Positions 36,822-47,084 of a stretch of DNA of 64,000 bases are shown one piece after another. Each line of letters starts with the position of its first letter. Positions within the stretch are counted from its first letter, which is position 1. Below the pieces are notes generated by a model. It did not search any database. It saw only the letters and a program-made list of their open reading frames with translations, and was not told where the DNA came from. This DNA is from Diplonema papillatum. Its lineage: Eukaryota; Euglenozoa; Diplonemea; Diplonemida; Diplonemidae. The stretch lies in NCBI GenBank assembly GCA_030068145.1, contig JAPJBO010000945.1:1-64000 (forward strand), read 5' to 3'. Position numbers and translations under genes: made by a program.

Positions 36822-37028
36822 CTAGAAGCGAGTTGTTGTTTCATGAAGTCGGCTAGAGTGGCAGTCGTAGGTGCGATAACCCGTATATTGGCTGCTGTTG
36901 CGCTTTCGACTTGGGCTGCTGACACTTCTCCTTCCTGGGCGCACTCGAGCATGCCCAGCAGGTCCTGCATTTGGAGCTAAAAAGCCAGCGAGTGTGCCAT
37001 CGAATCTCGCCCGCTTCTTCGGTGGCAT
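36822..37028 (-). CDS. Small uncertain ORF starting MPPKKRARFDGTL
   Basis: A 68-residue frame starts with a nuclear-signal-like MPPKKRARF. A second frame (36713-36970) over the same bases is also plausible (LLGMLECAQEGEVSAAQVES, TLADFMKQQLASRG). Possibly the true gene joins the Met-containing start in one frame to the second by an intron I cannot see. Confidence 0.25.
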   Translation of the reverse strand: MPPKKRARFDGTLAGFLAPNAGPAGHARVRPGRRSVSSPSRKRNSSQYTGYRTYDCHSSRLHETTTRF

Positions 37029-37530
37029 GGTGCCCTGACTGACCCTGGCCAACACCCAAAAAAAGGACTGCCTGTTCAGAAGATTATCATTTTTTTTTTC
37101 CGGCCCGCCCAAGTTTTTTTTCGGTAAACAGTAAACTTGGGAGACGGCCCAAGTTTGCTATCCCTGGTTCTGGCAACATTCCCGACCTTCGAAACGCTCG
37201 AATCATCACCACCCCATACTCAATTCACGCCGGTGGAGGCTTGCGCAGGAAAAACGGAGGAAGATATTTTTCGGGTCCATCCCAGCAATTTCTTTCCGAC
37301 CGTGTCAGTCGAGTGAGGATCGAACGCAGTCGCCATGTGAACGAAGGTGCCATCAAGAGCACTCTGGGCACTGAAAGTCAAAGCAATCTAAAGAAGTACC
37401 ACAGAAAGCGGCGGGGAAGCGTGTCGATGTGACACAACGAGAGAGGAAAAAAGGCAATGCGACAATTATCGCAATGTTTCCCGATTGGGACTATCTGCAA
37501 GTAAGGCAGGTGTAGCGATTGAAAGAGAGA

Positions 37531-37625
37531 GGGGGGGGGGGGGGACAGTGTTGATACTAATCCGGAGCCCCAAAACGAAGTGGCTAACCCGGGGGGGGGG
37601 TGGGTACCCCCCCCCCCCCCCCCCC
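37531..37625. repeat. Homopolymer G and C tracts
   Basis: G14 at 37531-37544, then G10-TGGG-TA followed by C19 at 37591-37625. The second pair can fold on itself through GGGTACCC. Exact run lengths may suffer from sequencing error. Confidence 0.85.
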
Positions 37626-37704
37626 TACCACCGGGTGGACCCAGGACCGGATAAGTGTTTTGGGTCGGTCCCGCAACAGAAAACACAAACGTGGCCAGAC
37701 GATG

Positions 37705-37795
37705 CGGCCACGAGTGGCTCATGCGACTTTCAAGACGCGGTGTAGGATGGTGGACTAGTCACTATGGGAAGGGATTTCGAACCCTCACCGCCCCC
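37705..37795 (+). repeat. tRNA-Leu/Ser-like sequence (pseudo-tRNA or SINE head)
   Basis: An A-box-like TGGCTCATGCGA (37715-37726), an anticodon-loop-like TTCAAGA (would be CAA, Leu), and a B-box-like GATTTCGAACC (37773-37783) with one extra base in the T-loop. The A-to-B spacing fits a class II tRNA with a long variable arm. Stems do not pair well, so it is not a functional tRNA. Confidence 0.35.
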
Positions 37796-38100
37796 AAAAT
37801 GGCCGACCGTCCAAATCTTTTTCATGCATCCTTCCTGAATTTGTTAGTGTCGGCTGGCTTCTGTGCATGAAGACTTGTGTATTCATGTATGTATGAGAGA
37901 CGTTCTGCTGCAAGAACACCGCCGGGGAAAGAGTGTGTGTAGTTCTGTTGAGGAAGAAAATTGCATGTACAACATGGATACGCAAAAAGGAAGGGTGCAA
38001 CGGCGAAACTGCACCCAGTTCCCCCGATCCAGATTCTGTTTGGAATCTGTATGTAGACTTGTCCGGAGCGGGGGGGTTCGCGGCCAGAGACGAGTCAGGC

Positions 38101-38190
38101 AGTGCCGGGGACCGTCTTCGCGGGAAAATTCCGGTCTCCTCGCTTTTTCTTTCGCAACTGCTACTGGGCGTAAGTCGCTTTGGTGGCGCG
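38101..38190. repeat. Dispersed repeat family, copy 1
   Basis: Aligns with 41301-41388 in the same orientation (shared GGGACC, TTCCGG, CTCCTC, CTGCTAC, GGGCGTAAGTCGCT and GCGCG blocks). About 70-75 percent similar by eye; short and non-coding, MITE- or SINE-sized. Confidence 0.55.
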
Positions 38191-38433
38191 TTGGGTCCGA
38201 AAATGCCCACTACTACACTACACTAGGCCGGCGCTCCTTCAGCTGAGCTGGACAGCCCCCTGGCAGGGTAGCAAGGAGTACACCGCCAGATCCAAATCGC
38301 CCGAGGAAGCTTCGGTGGATTAAAGTGTTTGGACTGAATTGATCCTAGCACACACCGGGTTTGCACACTTTTTGAGAGTCTTCCGAGTAACTCCGAGTCA
38401 AACAAGATACCTGCCGCAAACTATACTGACGTT

Positions 38434-41191
38434 TTACTCGAGTTTGCTGACAAGGGCCCATATCCAGTCGCGCAACACGAAGAGATTGGCAACACTGAGG
38501 ACCTGATCCAAGGATGCTGCAAGATCGTAGTAAGCCTCCTCAGAGGAAGAGGTCAAACAGGCGTCCACGACGGTATGCAAGTCCCACCACGACGCGGACG
38601 AGCAGCCTTCTAACGGGACAAGAGCCAAGTGCCCGTGCAACGCCTTAAGTGACGCAACCCGCGCGTTGGCCGCAGAAGCGATCTTCTTCGCTTCGGCAGG
38701 CTTGCACAAATTCATGTCCGAAAGCCTGCGCGCGAGAAGCAGGACCCCCGTGAACGCAACGAGAGCCGCGGGTGAGTCCGCCGTGGAATCAGCTGCCTCG
38801 CGGAGGCGCGCGATGCTTTCGTCGCTCAGGCGTTGGGGCATCGTCGCAGCGATCGCGCTGCAGAGGCCCGCCGTGTGCTCGGGGCTGGTCATGTGCAAAA
38901 ACCAGTCCTGGCGACCTTTCGTCGTCGCGGGGTAGTTCACTCCCGCGTGGACGAACGGGAACTCCGGCACGTTCGGCGCTTCCTCCGGCGCACTCGCCCG
39001 CAGAAGCTCGTCGGTTGCCTTCCTGCACGACAGCCGCTTCAGCTCCGACGAAGGGTGGTGCCTGCTCTCCGGCTTCGGCCTCTCGGCAATTTCCTTCAGC
39101 TTTCCGCCTATGGCCGCAGTGGTGCCGTCATCCCTCTTCCTTCTTTTCGCGTCCGGCTTCGGTGTGTCGGCAGGTTCGCCCCGCTTGTCTGTAGCGGGGA
39201 CCTTAGTAGCGTCGCCTGGTGCTGTGACGGTTTTGATATCAATACGTACACGCGGTCAGCATAGTAGTAGGTAGTAGCGTCGTCTGGTGCTGCTGGCCGG
39301 CGAGGAGAGCTGCTGACTCTCTTGATGACTCGATGTCCACGATAAACCGCAGCAAACCCAGATTTGCTCCCAAGGGTGACTATCCCAAAGTCTTCAACGA
39401 GAACAGCAGTTTTTTACATCATGGGTTGTTCCTTTCTTTTAGTGAACCCCACCTAGGTTGCTCGAACTCGTTCAATGCCAAAGCAACCGTTGACGACCCG
39501 TCGCACAGTCGACGCCGTAAGTGTGCAGGCTTCGGATACGAATCATCAACCACTAACACGGTGCACTCGAACCTTCTTTCCAACGCCATTGCACTGACGA
39601 TGAGTGACACGCAACTGGCTGGCTAAACTCCGCCTCACTCGTGCCGAAACACGACGCTTCGAAAGATAAAGCACAGGAAATCGCTACCTGCATCAGCTTT
39701 TGCGGGGGTTCCCTCAGGCAGTGCCGGCGACACGACGGCAGCCTCTCGCTTCGACTTTTTCGCGGCCGGCTGCGTCTTGCTGTCGTTGTCCACCGCCGTG
39801 CGCTTGCGTCCCTTCGCCGCTTCCTTGCGCGGAGAGGCAGCTTTCGGCTTGCCGACGGTTTTCACGTTCGCTTCTTCAGCAACCCGCCGCGCCGGCTCGG
39901 CCAGGACGGCGTCGGCATCGACGGTTCCCGCGTGCACTCCCCGAGACTCTGGCAATGCCTCCCCTTTTCCTTCTACTTCCACTTCGTTCGAAACGGGAAG
40001 CTCGCTGGTCGGTTCTGCCTGCTGTGGCGGTGTGCTCGCGGCGTGGCCTTCTGCTTCTGGCGGCGCGCCGGCGGCGGCCTTCTTCAGGGGCGGCTTGCCG
40101 GTGGCACCCCGCTTCTTCGACGGCTTGCCGGGCGTGCCCTTCGGCGGCAACTTGCTGGCGTCCTGCGTTTTTGTTGGCTCGCTGGGGGAGCTCTTCTGCG
40201 CTGGCTTCCTTGCGGCGGTGGCCTTCTTCGGCTTATTGGCCGTGTCGGTTGGCTTGCCGGTTGAGTCATCCTTCTGAGGTGGTCTTCTGGCTGCATCCTT
40301 CTTCTGAGGGGGCTTGCTGGTTGTATCCTTCTTCTGAGGAGGCTTGCTGGCTGTATCCTTCTTCTGAGGTGGTCTTCGGGCTGCCTCCTTCTTCTGAGGC
40401 GGTTTGCTGGTTGTGTTGTTCTCAGAAAGATCCGCTTTGGCACGCCGCTTCGGCGGCGGCTTTCTGGTCGGCGGCGGGTGGTTTGAAGCGCTCTCTACGG
40501 TTTCCGGCGCGTCTGGCGCCACGTCCCTCCGGTCCCGCCTCGCCAGCGCGGCCCGCGACTCCGCTGGCATCGCCGGGAAAACTGCGGTTTTCGCGAAGAC
40601 GGCGTCGGGGCCCTGCAGAAACCCCGCCTTCTCCCAAAACCGGTTGCTCTCTGCAGGGACCGGGGCTGTCTGCAGGGACGCGGCCAGGGCTTCGAGGCAG
40701 GCGACGAGGAGTCTGCCGACACCGTGCCTCCGGCAGTGCGGCTGGACTCTGATGGCTTCGATGCGCAGGCTGTCCGGCCCGGCGCGGGAGGCCAGCGCCG
40801 CACCTACCACGTGCCCCGCGCAGACTACTGCGAGTACCTCCGTCGGTTCGTCGGCAGCTGGCATCTCGCGCTGCAGCGTTTCCGACGCTTCCCGCTGGAG
40901 CGGCGGCGGAAGGCCGCCGAAGCGCGTCACTTTGACCCCGGTTTTCGCGGCGGGGAGCAGCACGCGTGCCTTGGCCTGCTGCACCAGCGCGAGCCGCCCG
41001 GACCACAGCGCCACCTCCTCGTCGGTCTTCGGCGCGTAGTGGCACGTGTCTCTGTTGAAGAAGCCTTCCGCGTCGAAAGCCAGGTCCGGCACCCTGAAGA
41101 ACCACTTGTCCAAGTGAAACCGCCGCGCCGCGAAAACGGAGCCGAGCCTCCCGCTGCCGTAGCACCTTTCCGATTCCTTCGACAGCTCCGA
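38434..41191 (-). CDS. GNAT-domain protein with Lys/Pro repeat linker (5' end unresolved)
   Basis: Exons 41191-39688 and 39221-38434 join in phase (donor GTAGCG, acceptor GTCACAG, 466-bp intron) into 763 codons. Residues about 75-185 form a GNAT acetyltransferase fold: VLAVVCAGHVVGAAL, then LRIEAIRVQPHCRRHGVGRLLVACLEAL (acetyl-CoA pyrophosphate loop R-x-x-G-x-G) and NRFWEKAGF. Next is a linker of about 280 residues rich in Lys, Pro and Ala with at least six copies of a SKPPQKKDTA-like repeat and nuclear-signal-like clusters. A C-terminal helical domain of about 170 residues (EFPFVHAGVNYP, TSPEHTAGLCSAIA, ending DWIWALVSKL) is unassigned. A nuclear or chromatin role is likely by composition. 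The first exon begins after an acceptor without a Met; the frame at 41696-43315 may be its 5' part. Confidence 0.65.
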
Positions 41192-41300
41192 CTGCGGGTG
41201 TAAGGTAGTCCTCTCGTCGCGTTTCGGTCCTGGCTCGTGCCAAGAAAAGATACGCGACCCCCCCCTCTAAATACAAAGAGAGAGAGACGAGCTAGTTAGA

Positions 41301-41388
41301 GTGCAGGGACCATCCCTCCGGGGAGTTTCCGGCCTCCTCACTTCTTTCCGTGCTGCTACGGCGGGCGTAAGTCGCTCCGGAGACGCGC
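41301..41388. repeat. Dispersed repeat family, copy 2
   Basis: Partner of 38101-38190. It lies between the GNAT exon and the 41696-43315 frame. A purine-rich GAGAGAGACGAG...GTTAGAGTGC segment directly before it recurs at about 41550-41575. Confidence 0.55.
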
Positions 41389-41695
41389 TGCAGGTTGCGG
41401 CTCTGCTGCGGTGGGTGACAAAGATCGTTCTGCACAGCAGTAGAAGTCGCGTTCTCAAATTTAATGCAGGAACCAGGTGGTAGGAAGGTAACTGTCAGCG
41501 GCTGTACTGACTGTTTTCTACCCTTCTCATTGGGGGGGACATCTTCAGAGAGAGAGAGCGACGAGTTAGAGTGCGCTCTTCATTGAGCTATTGGGCAGAA
41601 TCCTGCCTCTCATCTATGTTTGATAAAGTCTTTTCCGCGGGAAAGCAGAGACTTTTTGATTTTCCTGTTCACATGGCCTCAAAACCGGTCCTTGG

Positions 41696-43315
41696 TCACC
41701 CGTATCCAACACAACAGGGGAAACTAGAGAAATCGCGGACCAGCAAAATTTCGTGGACCCTGAGCTCGTACGGGTTGTTGCCGTAGGCGCGATCTCTCCA
41801 CAAGACGATCTCGAGCCACTTGCTGTTGCCATGGTACTGCACAACGGCGCAGGCGAGTAGCCGTCGAACCGGCCTTCCGCGATGATCTGAGTCTTCGTCG
41901 GTGGCAGCGTACACGTGCATGGAACCATTCTGCCACTCTTGGGCGAGCTTTTCGTTGTCTATCAAGTCTATGACTGCGCCCTTCGCCGCGAACTCCGACT
42001 TGTCGACGACGACACCTGACAGGCGCTTCGCTTCCTTGCGCAGCCTCGCCAGCTGCTGAGCCGACGGGGCGACTTTTCTCGGCTTGGACCTTCCTTGCTT
42101 GTCTTTTGCCGAACGAACGGGCGTCTCCGTCGGGTGATCTTTCGTTGCTATAGCGGAGTGGGTGGTCTGCAGCCACGCTTCGACGGATGCACGCTTCGCA
42201 AGGATCTCGGCTTCGGTCAGGAGTCGTTCGTCAAGCTCGCAAGGTTCGGCATCGACGTTCGGCTGCGGTTCGATATCAACGGCCATCTTCGTCGTCGGCT
42301 GCGACGGGTCATTCGAGGCGGTACTCGGCTCCTTCGGCAAAGCATTGGCATGAGCGGCATCCGGCTCTGCTCCACGAGTTGTTTCGACGCCACTGGGATC
42401 TTTCACGACCTTCTGCGCGATCCCCGAAGCGCACGTGATGTCCGCTTGAGACTCAGCCGGCGGGTTCGTCGTGGCAGCCGTGGGTACTGTTCCACGGCCT
42501 TGTTGGCTTTGCTTCTTTTCTCCAGCCGCGGCGTTTTCGCAGGTTGGGGACAGAATATCAGACGCTTCCGAGTCGGGTTTGAGTAATCCCGCGGGCTGCG
42601 TTGCTGAGGGAGCCCGCGACTCAGCTTTGTGAGCGTTTGTCCGCTCGGTTCGTTCGTCCAGATCAATTTCAAGCTTTTTTGGAGCCTCAGGCGCATCGCC
42701 GGGAGTGAATACTCCGGGCTGCGTTGAGGCGACTGCTGGTTGGGACTTGCGGGCACTTGCGAGCTCGGTTGGTTCAGCGGTGTTGGCCATGTCTTCGGCG
42801 TCTTGCGAAACCCCGGCCGCATCACCGCCGACAGATTGCTCAAGCGGGTTCGAGGCATGTTCGGCCTGCGACCGAAACGCGGCGCTGGGGGCAGCGGCAC
42901 TTTCGGTCGGTACGTCGTTGCTGGCCTTCGCAGCAGGTTGCACGCTTTCGCCCGCGTCGCTTACTGGATTGACTGATTCAATGGGCGCCGGCCGCACTGA
43001 TTCGACGATGGGCTCTGGCACGTCTTCTGCTTCTTCTTGGTCATTGTCAGTACAAAGATGCTCAGAGGGCTTGCCACCAACAACCGCAGGGCTTTGCCGC
43101 GCACATGTTGCCGGCCGGTCAGAAACCGCGCGATCGGAGCGCGGGAATTGCTCGGGCTCGGGCGGCGCGATGAGGTTTGCCGGAGGCATGCCTCCTTCGG
43201 TGGCCATTGGCTGAACGGGCTTCCCGTCAGCAACAGCAACGGGAGGCACGTATGCCTCGCGGCGCATTGCGTGCAGTGACTTCCGAGGCTTAATTGGAGC
43301 GGTTGTCACCGGCAT
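41696..43315 (-). CDS. Ala/Glu/Pro-rich protein; may be the 5' part of the GNAT gene
   Basis: The ATG at 43313-43315 opens MPVTTAPIKPRKSLHAMRRE; the frame runs about 539 codons. Roughly 370 residues are low-complexity (Ala, Glu, Pro, Ser, Thr), without strict repeats. The C-terminal 150 residues look folded: a basic helix (QQLARLRKEAKRLSGVVVDK), then FAAKGAVIDLIDNEKLAQEW and LLACAVVQYHGNSKWLEIVLW. The stop at 41696 follows a stretch that may be intron. A phase-0 junction to the acceptor before 41191 would be possible, but the nearest donor (CTG then GTCCGC) is weak. No known family. Confidence 0.5.
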   Translation of the reverse strand: MPVTTAPIKPRKSLHAMRREAYVPPVAVADGKPVQPMATEGGMPPANLIAPPEPEQFPRSDRAVSDRPATCARQSPAVVGGKPSEHLCTDNDQEEAEDVPEPIVESVRPAPIESVNPVSDAGESVQPAAKASNDVPTESAAAPSAAFRSQAEHASNPLEQSVGGDAAGVSQDAEDMANTAEPTELASARKSQPAVASTQPGVFTPGDAPEAPKKLEIDLDERTERTNAHKAESRAPSATQPAGLLKPDSEASDILSPTCENAAAGEKKQSQQGRGTVPTAATTNPPAESQADITCASGIAQKVVKDPSGVETTRGAEPDAAHANALPKEPSTASNDPSQPTTKMAVDIEPQPNVDAEPCELDERLLTEAEILAKRASVEAWLQTTHSAIATKDHPTETPVRSAKDKQGRSKPRKVAPSAQQLARLRKEAKRLSGVVVDKSEFAAKGAVIDLIDNEKLAQEWQNGSMHVYAATDEDSDHRGRPVRRLLACAVVQYHGNSKWLEIVLWRDRAYGNNPYELRVHEILLVRDFSSFPCCVGYG

Positions 43316-43443
43316 GGTCTGGTTCTTTCTTCGCTCTTTTTCACGCGATATTGCAACTAAATGGCGTTGTGCATTCAAAGAAGGACTCGCGAGCGAAGTC
43401 AGTCGATCTCGTGCACAGAAATAGCGATTTATTCTCGAGAAAC

Positions 43444-43519
43444 AGGTAGTTTTCTGCACGAGTAGTTTTCCAGTGTCACGGGTGGCACAATGGAAAACTA
43501 CGAGGTGCAGAAACTACCT
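43444..43519. other. Imperfect long inverted repeat (29-base arms) upstream of 43315
   Basis: 43444-43472 and 43491-43519 are near-perfect reverse complements (inner GTAGTTTTCCA / TGGAAAACTAC exact), with an 18-base loop that itself has GTGTCAC/GTGGCAC symmetry. It sits about 130-200 bp upstream of the start codon of the 41696-43315 gene, in its promoter or 5' untranslated region. It could be a regulatory hairpin or a small foldback element. Confidence 0.75.
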
Positions 43520-44555
43520 TTTTCGAGTGAATGAGATAGGTAATCCACCGCACCACCCGACTTTTCTGCACTCGAGTTGCACTGACACCAGGTAGAGCGG
43601 AGACCAAAATCGAAGAAAGATGTTCAAGCGGGGCAGCAGATGTCCAATGTGCCAGGCATTTCCAGAAGTACCAAGGAAGGTAGCTTTCGTCAGTGCGTCA
43701 CTGGAACCTCACGACGAAAGCACTGCGCTGAATCCAACTCTAGAGACTATCTGCGTCTCACGCGTTCGTTTTGTGCTGTATCCAGCATCCGGCAAACTTC
43801 GACCATAGACAGAAAAAACGAAAGAAACGGACAAAGGACGCAGTGAAGCACGTACGGTATTTCTGTTGGTAGGCAAGAGGATATCGTATCAGAAGATACG
43901 GTGTAAATGTACACGGGTACTGCCGAGAGGTGACTAAATCAGGCCCAGATGCAAGCCCCGGCATCGGGCGAGCGTGGGCTATGTGCGAGTGGATACTGGA
44001 TTGGCTGTCGACCTTGCGAGTTCGGCTCCTTTGCCATGCCACAGGTTTGATCGTGTGTTTTGGCAAACCCACGCTTCATTATTTCTGAAACATCCTGGTT
44101 GAGGCTTCCGCTCGTGTCGACGGGAAGTGGGGGGAACGTGCGTTGTTTGCAGAGGTTGAATGTCGCGGGTGTGTGAACAAAGCGAGTCAACATTCTGCAC
44201 AAGGTAATACTCCACAATGCTACGATATATAACAGACCCAGCGACGCCTGGGCCTCATTGGGGAGGGAGGGATTTTCTTTTCCACTACACTAATAATATT
44301 GTTGAGTAATCTGTCGTTTACCCACGTCAATCATGCACCCGCTCACGCGCGCGCCGCGCGTGCGCGGGTTCTCTAATTCCACTGCATGGCAAATCGCATC
44401 ACCCTCGCAAGCCTTTCTGCACGCAAGATCCAGTTGCACTAGGGTGCGACTTAATAAAAAATGTGTGGCACTTGAAGTGTTCAAATGGCTGCGTGCCCTT
44501 CCCGAGGATCAGGGGGGAGAAGTGGGTGGACTCGCCAAACACTCCCTCCGCAGGA
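43520..44555. other. Intergenic; no gene supported
   Basis: A minus-strand frame at about 43939-44170 (PVDTSGSLNQDVSEIMKRGF) and another at 44290-44484 have coding-like patches. They might be extra 3' exons of the TPR gene if its stop at 44556 is bypassed by splicing; I see no proof. Confidence 0.3.
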
Positions 44556-46971
44556 CTAAAACGCAAAGTGGCCACGAGAGCCCGACGTTACTCGGGACCG
44601 GCTGCGATTGTCCCGCAAGGTCTGCGGCAACGGATTGCGCAACGGTAGAACGACCCGGCCAGATAGGTTCTCGAACTCCGCCAGGCAGGCTTTGATGGCC
44701 TTCGTGGTCGGGTGTGCAAATCCTAAATACGACGTCGCCAACGTCAGGGCTCGCACGCAGGTGGCGGGCGCCTTCAGCGACTGCGGATTGGAGGGTTGTT
44801 TAGTTTCGGAGAAGTGCACGCGCCACGAGTTGGTATATAGGCGAGCAATGATGACGCTCGGATTTCCCGCTGTACTATCTCGGGAGCCTGGTGCGCTTCG
44901 CGAATATCTAAGATATGAGGACAACTTCAAAAAGTGTGCGACAAACCTCTGACTGTGTCACTGACTGCGCAACGGCAAGATTGTGCAAGGCGACGATCAT
45001 CAACAGCTTCGTGTTGTTCACATCCGAGTGCGCCTGAGTGTGTGCGAGGGATGGTTTTCGAAACGATTCGCTCCACTGGATCAGTACTGTGAGTCAATGA
45101 GCCGCAAAGGAAAAGATTTTGGCGGTATGGCCAAATACATGGTGGTAAATGTTGTGTCTATTCTGACCACACTGTGGGAAAGCTGTGGGTGCACAGTGCT
45201 GACTGGACGCGTGCCAGGTCACATCTGGTGCACCTGAAACCACCGACAATGCAGACACGAGGGGAGGCGCCACGTTGCTCGGACGTGGTTGGGTTCTGTG
45301 CATGGTTGGGTTCTGTGCGTCTTACTGTAACACAGTTGATCGACATGTTGAGATCATACCTTTCCGTTCCTTATGCGCCGCTTCAGCAGGCGCATCGACC
45401 TCTGACAGCAGCGAAGCGCGGCGGGTCCGTCTTGCAGCGCTGCGTAGACGGCGCTCAAGTTCAGTAATGTTGCGGGGCTCTCGCTCTGTACCGAGCACTC
45501 CAACTTATGCACCGCCTCCTGTTGTGGGTAGTCACGTTTGCACTGTTGAAAGCAAGAGAGGACATCATGTACAAGTCGTAGCTGGCAAACGACTAACTAT
45601 AGTGCGTTGCTCAGGGTAGTCGAAGGCCTGACAATGCAACAAACTTACGACTAACTGCCAACAGGGACGTTTCGGCTTCACTTTTACACCTTCCTATTAA
45701 CACGCGGCGGCATCCTTTCAGATTACACATCCAGCACGGGTACGGCGCCTCAACGGCACATCATAGTGAGGGCCAGGTGCTCATGCTGCTCATTTTCTGC
45801 TCCTCTTTCGAAGCCATCACGCAAAATACTCACCATCTGGACGAAACAGAAAGAGAAAGCTGCCTACAATCTTCGCTTTTTCTCACGAAAGGGGGCTGCT
45901 CTAAAGCGGTCCTGCAGTTGTAGTCAACTCTTCTCTGCGAGGAATAGCATGAATTTACTTTCAAGAAAACGCGGTGACACGTACCAGATACTCCAGCGCT
46001 TTCTCGTGGGCGTTCATGCGCTTGTACAAGCAGCCGACGTTGTTGAGAGTCGTGAAGCGGAGGCGTACGCGCACGTCGTTGCTGGCGAAGTCGATGTCGT
46101 CGGACGGCGACGCCGCCGCGCGGGTCGCGAGGTTCGCTTTGCGCAGGTGCTCCGCCGCCTCCGCGAACTTGTTCTGCAGCGCGAGCTGCGACGCGGTTTT
46201 GTTCCAGTCGAGGACCATCTGCTTGGAGGCCTCCTCCTTCGGCAGGCTGCGCCTCCGCTGCTCGCCCTCCACCAGCAGCAACGACACGTCCTTCTCGGGC
46301 TCGATGCCTCCTATACCCAATGGCGACAACCTCCTCTGTGCCCCGACACTCGCACGGTCCAACGGCCGTTGTCTAGGCCGCGACGCCGGCACGAAGGACT
46401 CACCACCTTCGGCGTCCTCGTCATCAGACGCGCCCTGCACGGGCGTGTCGGTGTTCTGCCAGCTTTCTGACCCCAGGAACAGCTGCACGAAGTCGTTCAC
46501 GCCGGCATCTTTGAAGCCGAGGGGCGGCTCGGCGTTGTCGCCGTTGCCGTAGAGACTCACGCGGCCGTGCGGGTTCCCTGGCGTCTTCTTGTCTTCGATG
46601 GCCAGCGGCTTGCCCGGCCGCATCGGGTCGGTGCCTTGCACCTCGGGCGTCAGTGTGCGCTGCCTCCCGTCGCCGGTCGGCGGCGGCTCCTTCGGGCCGC
46701 CCAAGACGGCGCTCACCGGGCGGGGCCCGCCGAGAGGCCGCAGCAGCGTTTGCCGGGTGAACGGGTCCGCGCGCTGCCGCCGCACCACTTCTTCCTTGTG
46801 TTCAAGCTCCTCGTCCTGATGCGCCCTCCAGCCGGATTTCAGCTTGTTGCTTTGCTCTCGTATCTGTGTGGTATCAGGGGTTTGAACTTGACGTGCAGCA
46901 ACAATCTGTGACGATAGACTGCACAGTAGTGGTATCAGGGGTGTATCGAGCTCGTAGCGAGAGGATAACAT
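44556..46971 (-). CDS. Tetratricopeptide-repeat protein
   Basis: Exons 46863-45985 (possibly extending to an ATG at 46971), 45518-45360, 45033-44947 and 44780-44556, all phase 0 with GT-AG borders. About 450 residues are covered without the 5' extension. The N-terminal 200 residues are polar and disordered (RQTLLRPLGGPRPVSAVLGG; a segment with VNDFVQLFLGSESW). TPR units follow: KTASQLALQNKFAEAAEHLR, LNNVGCLYKRMNAHEKALEYL across an exon join into EAVHKLE, LLNLSAVYAALQDGPAALRC, KLLMIVALHNLAVAQ, and LATSYLGFAHPTTKAIKACL, which resembles kinesin-light-chain-like TPR ends. TPRs act as protein-binding scaffolds. If the 5' exon is separate it would lie beyond the LINE insertion at 47085. Confidence 0.75.
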
Positions 46972-47032
46972 GTGACCTAAAAGTCGAATTTGTTGTGATT
47001 TGCAGAATCACGTCCCACCCGCACACACTACG

Positions 47033-47084
47033 CTTCGGAGGGGCTCACGCACTCAAAGATCGACGTATACGCACACACTACGCA
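47033..47084. repeat. 52-bp direct repeat, left copy (target duplication)
   Basis: Identical over all 52 bases to 48909-48960. The two copies exactly bracket the LINE-like fragment. Confidence 0.85.

Noticed and set aside
44290-44484. Cys-containing frame resembling part of a PAN/Apple domain
   Set aside because: Too short, lies after the TPR stop, and no splice support.
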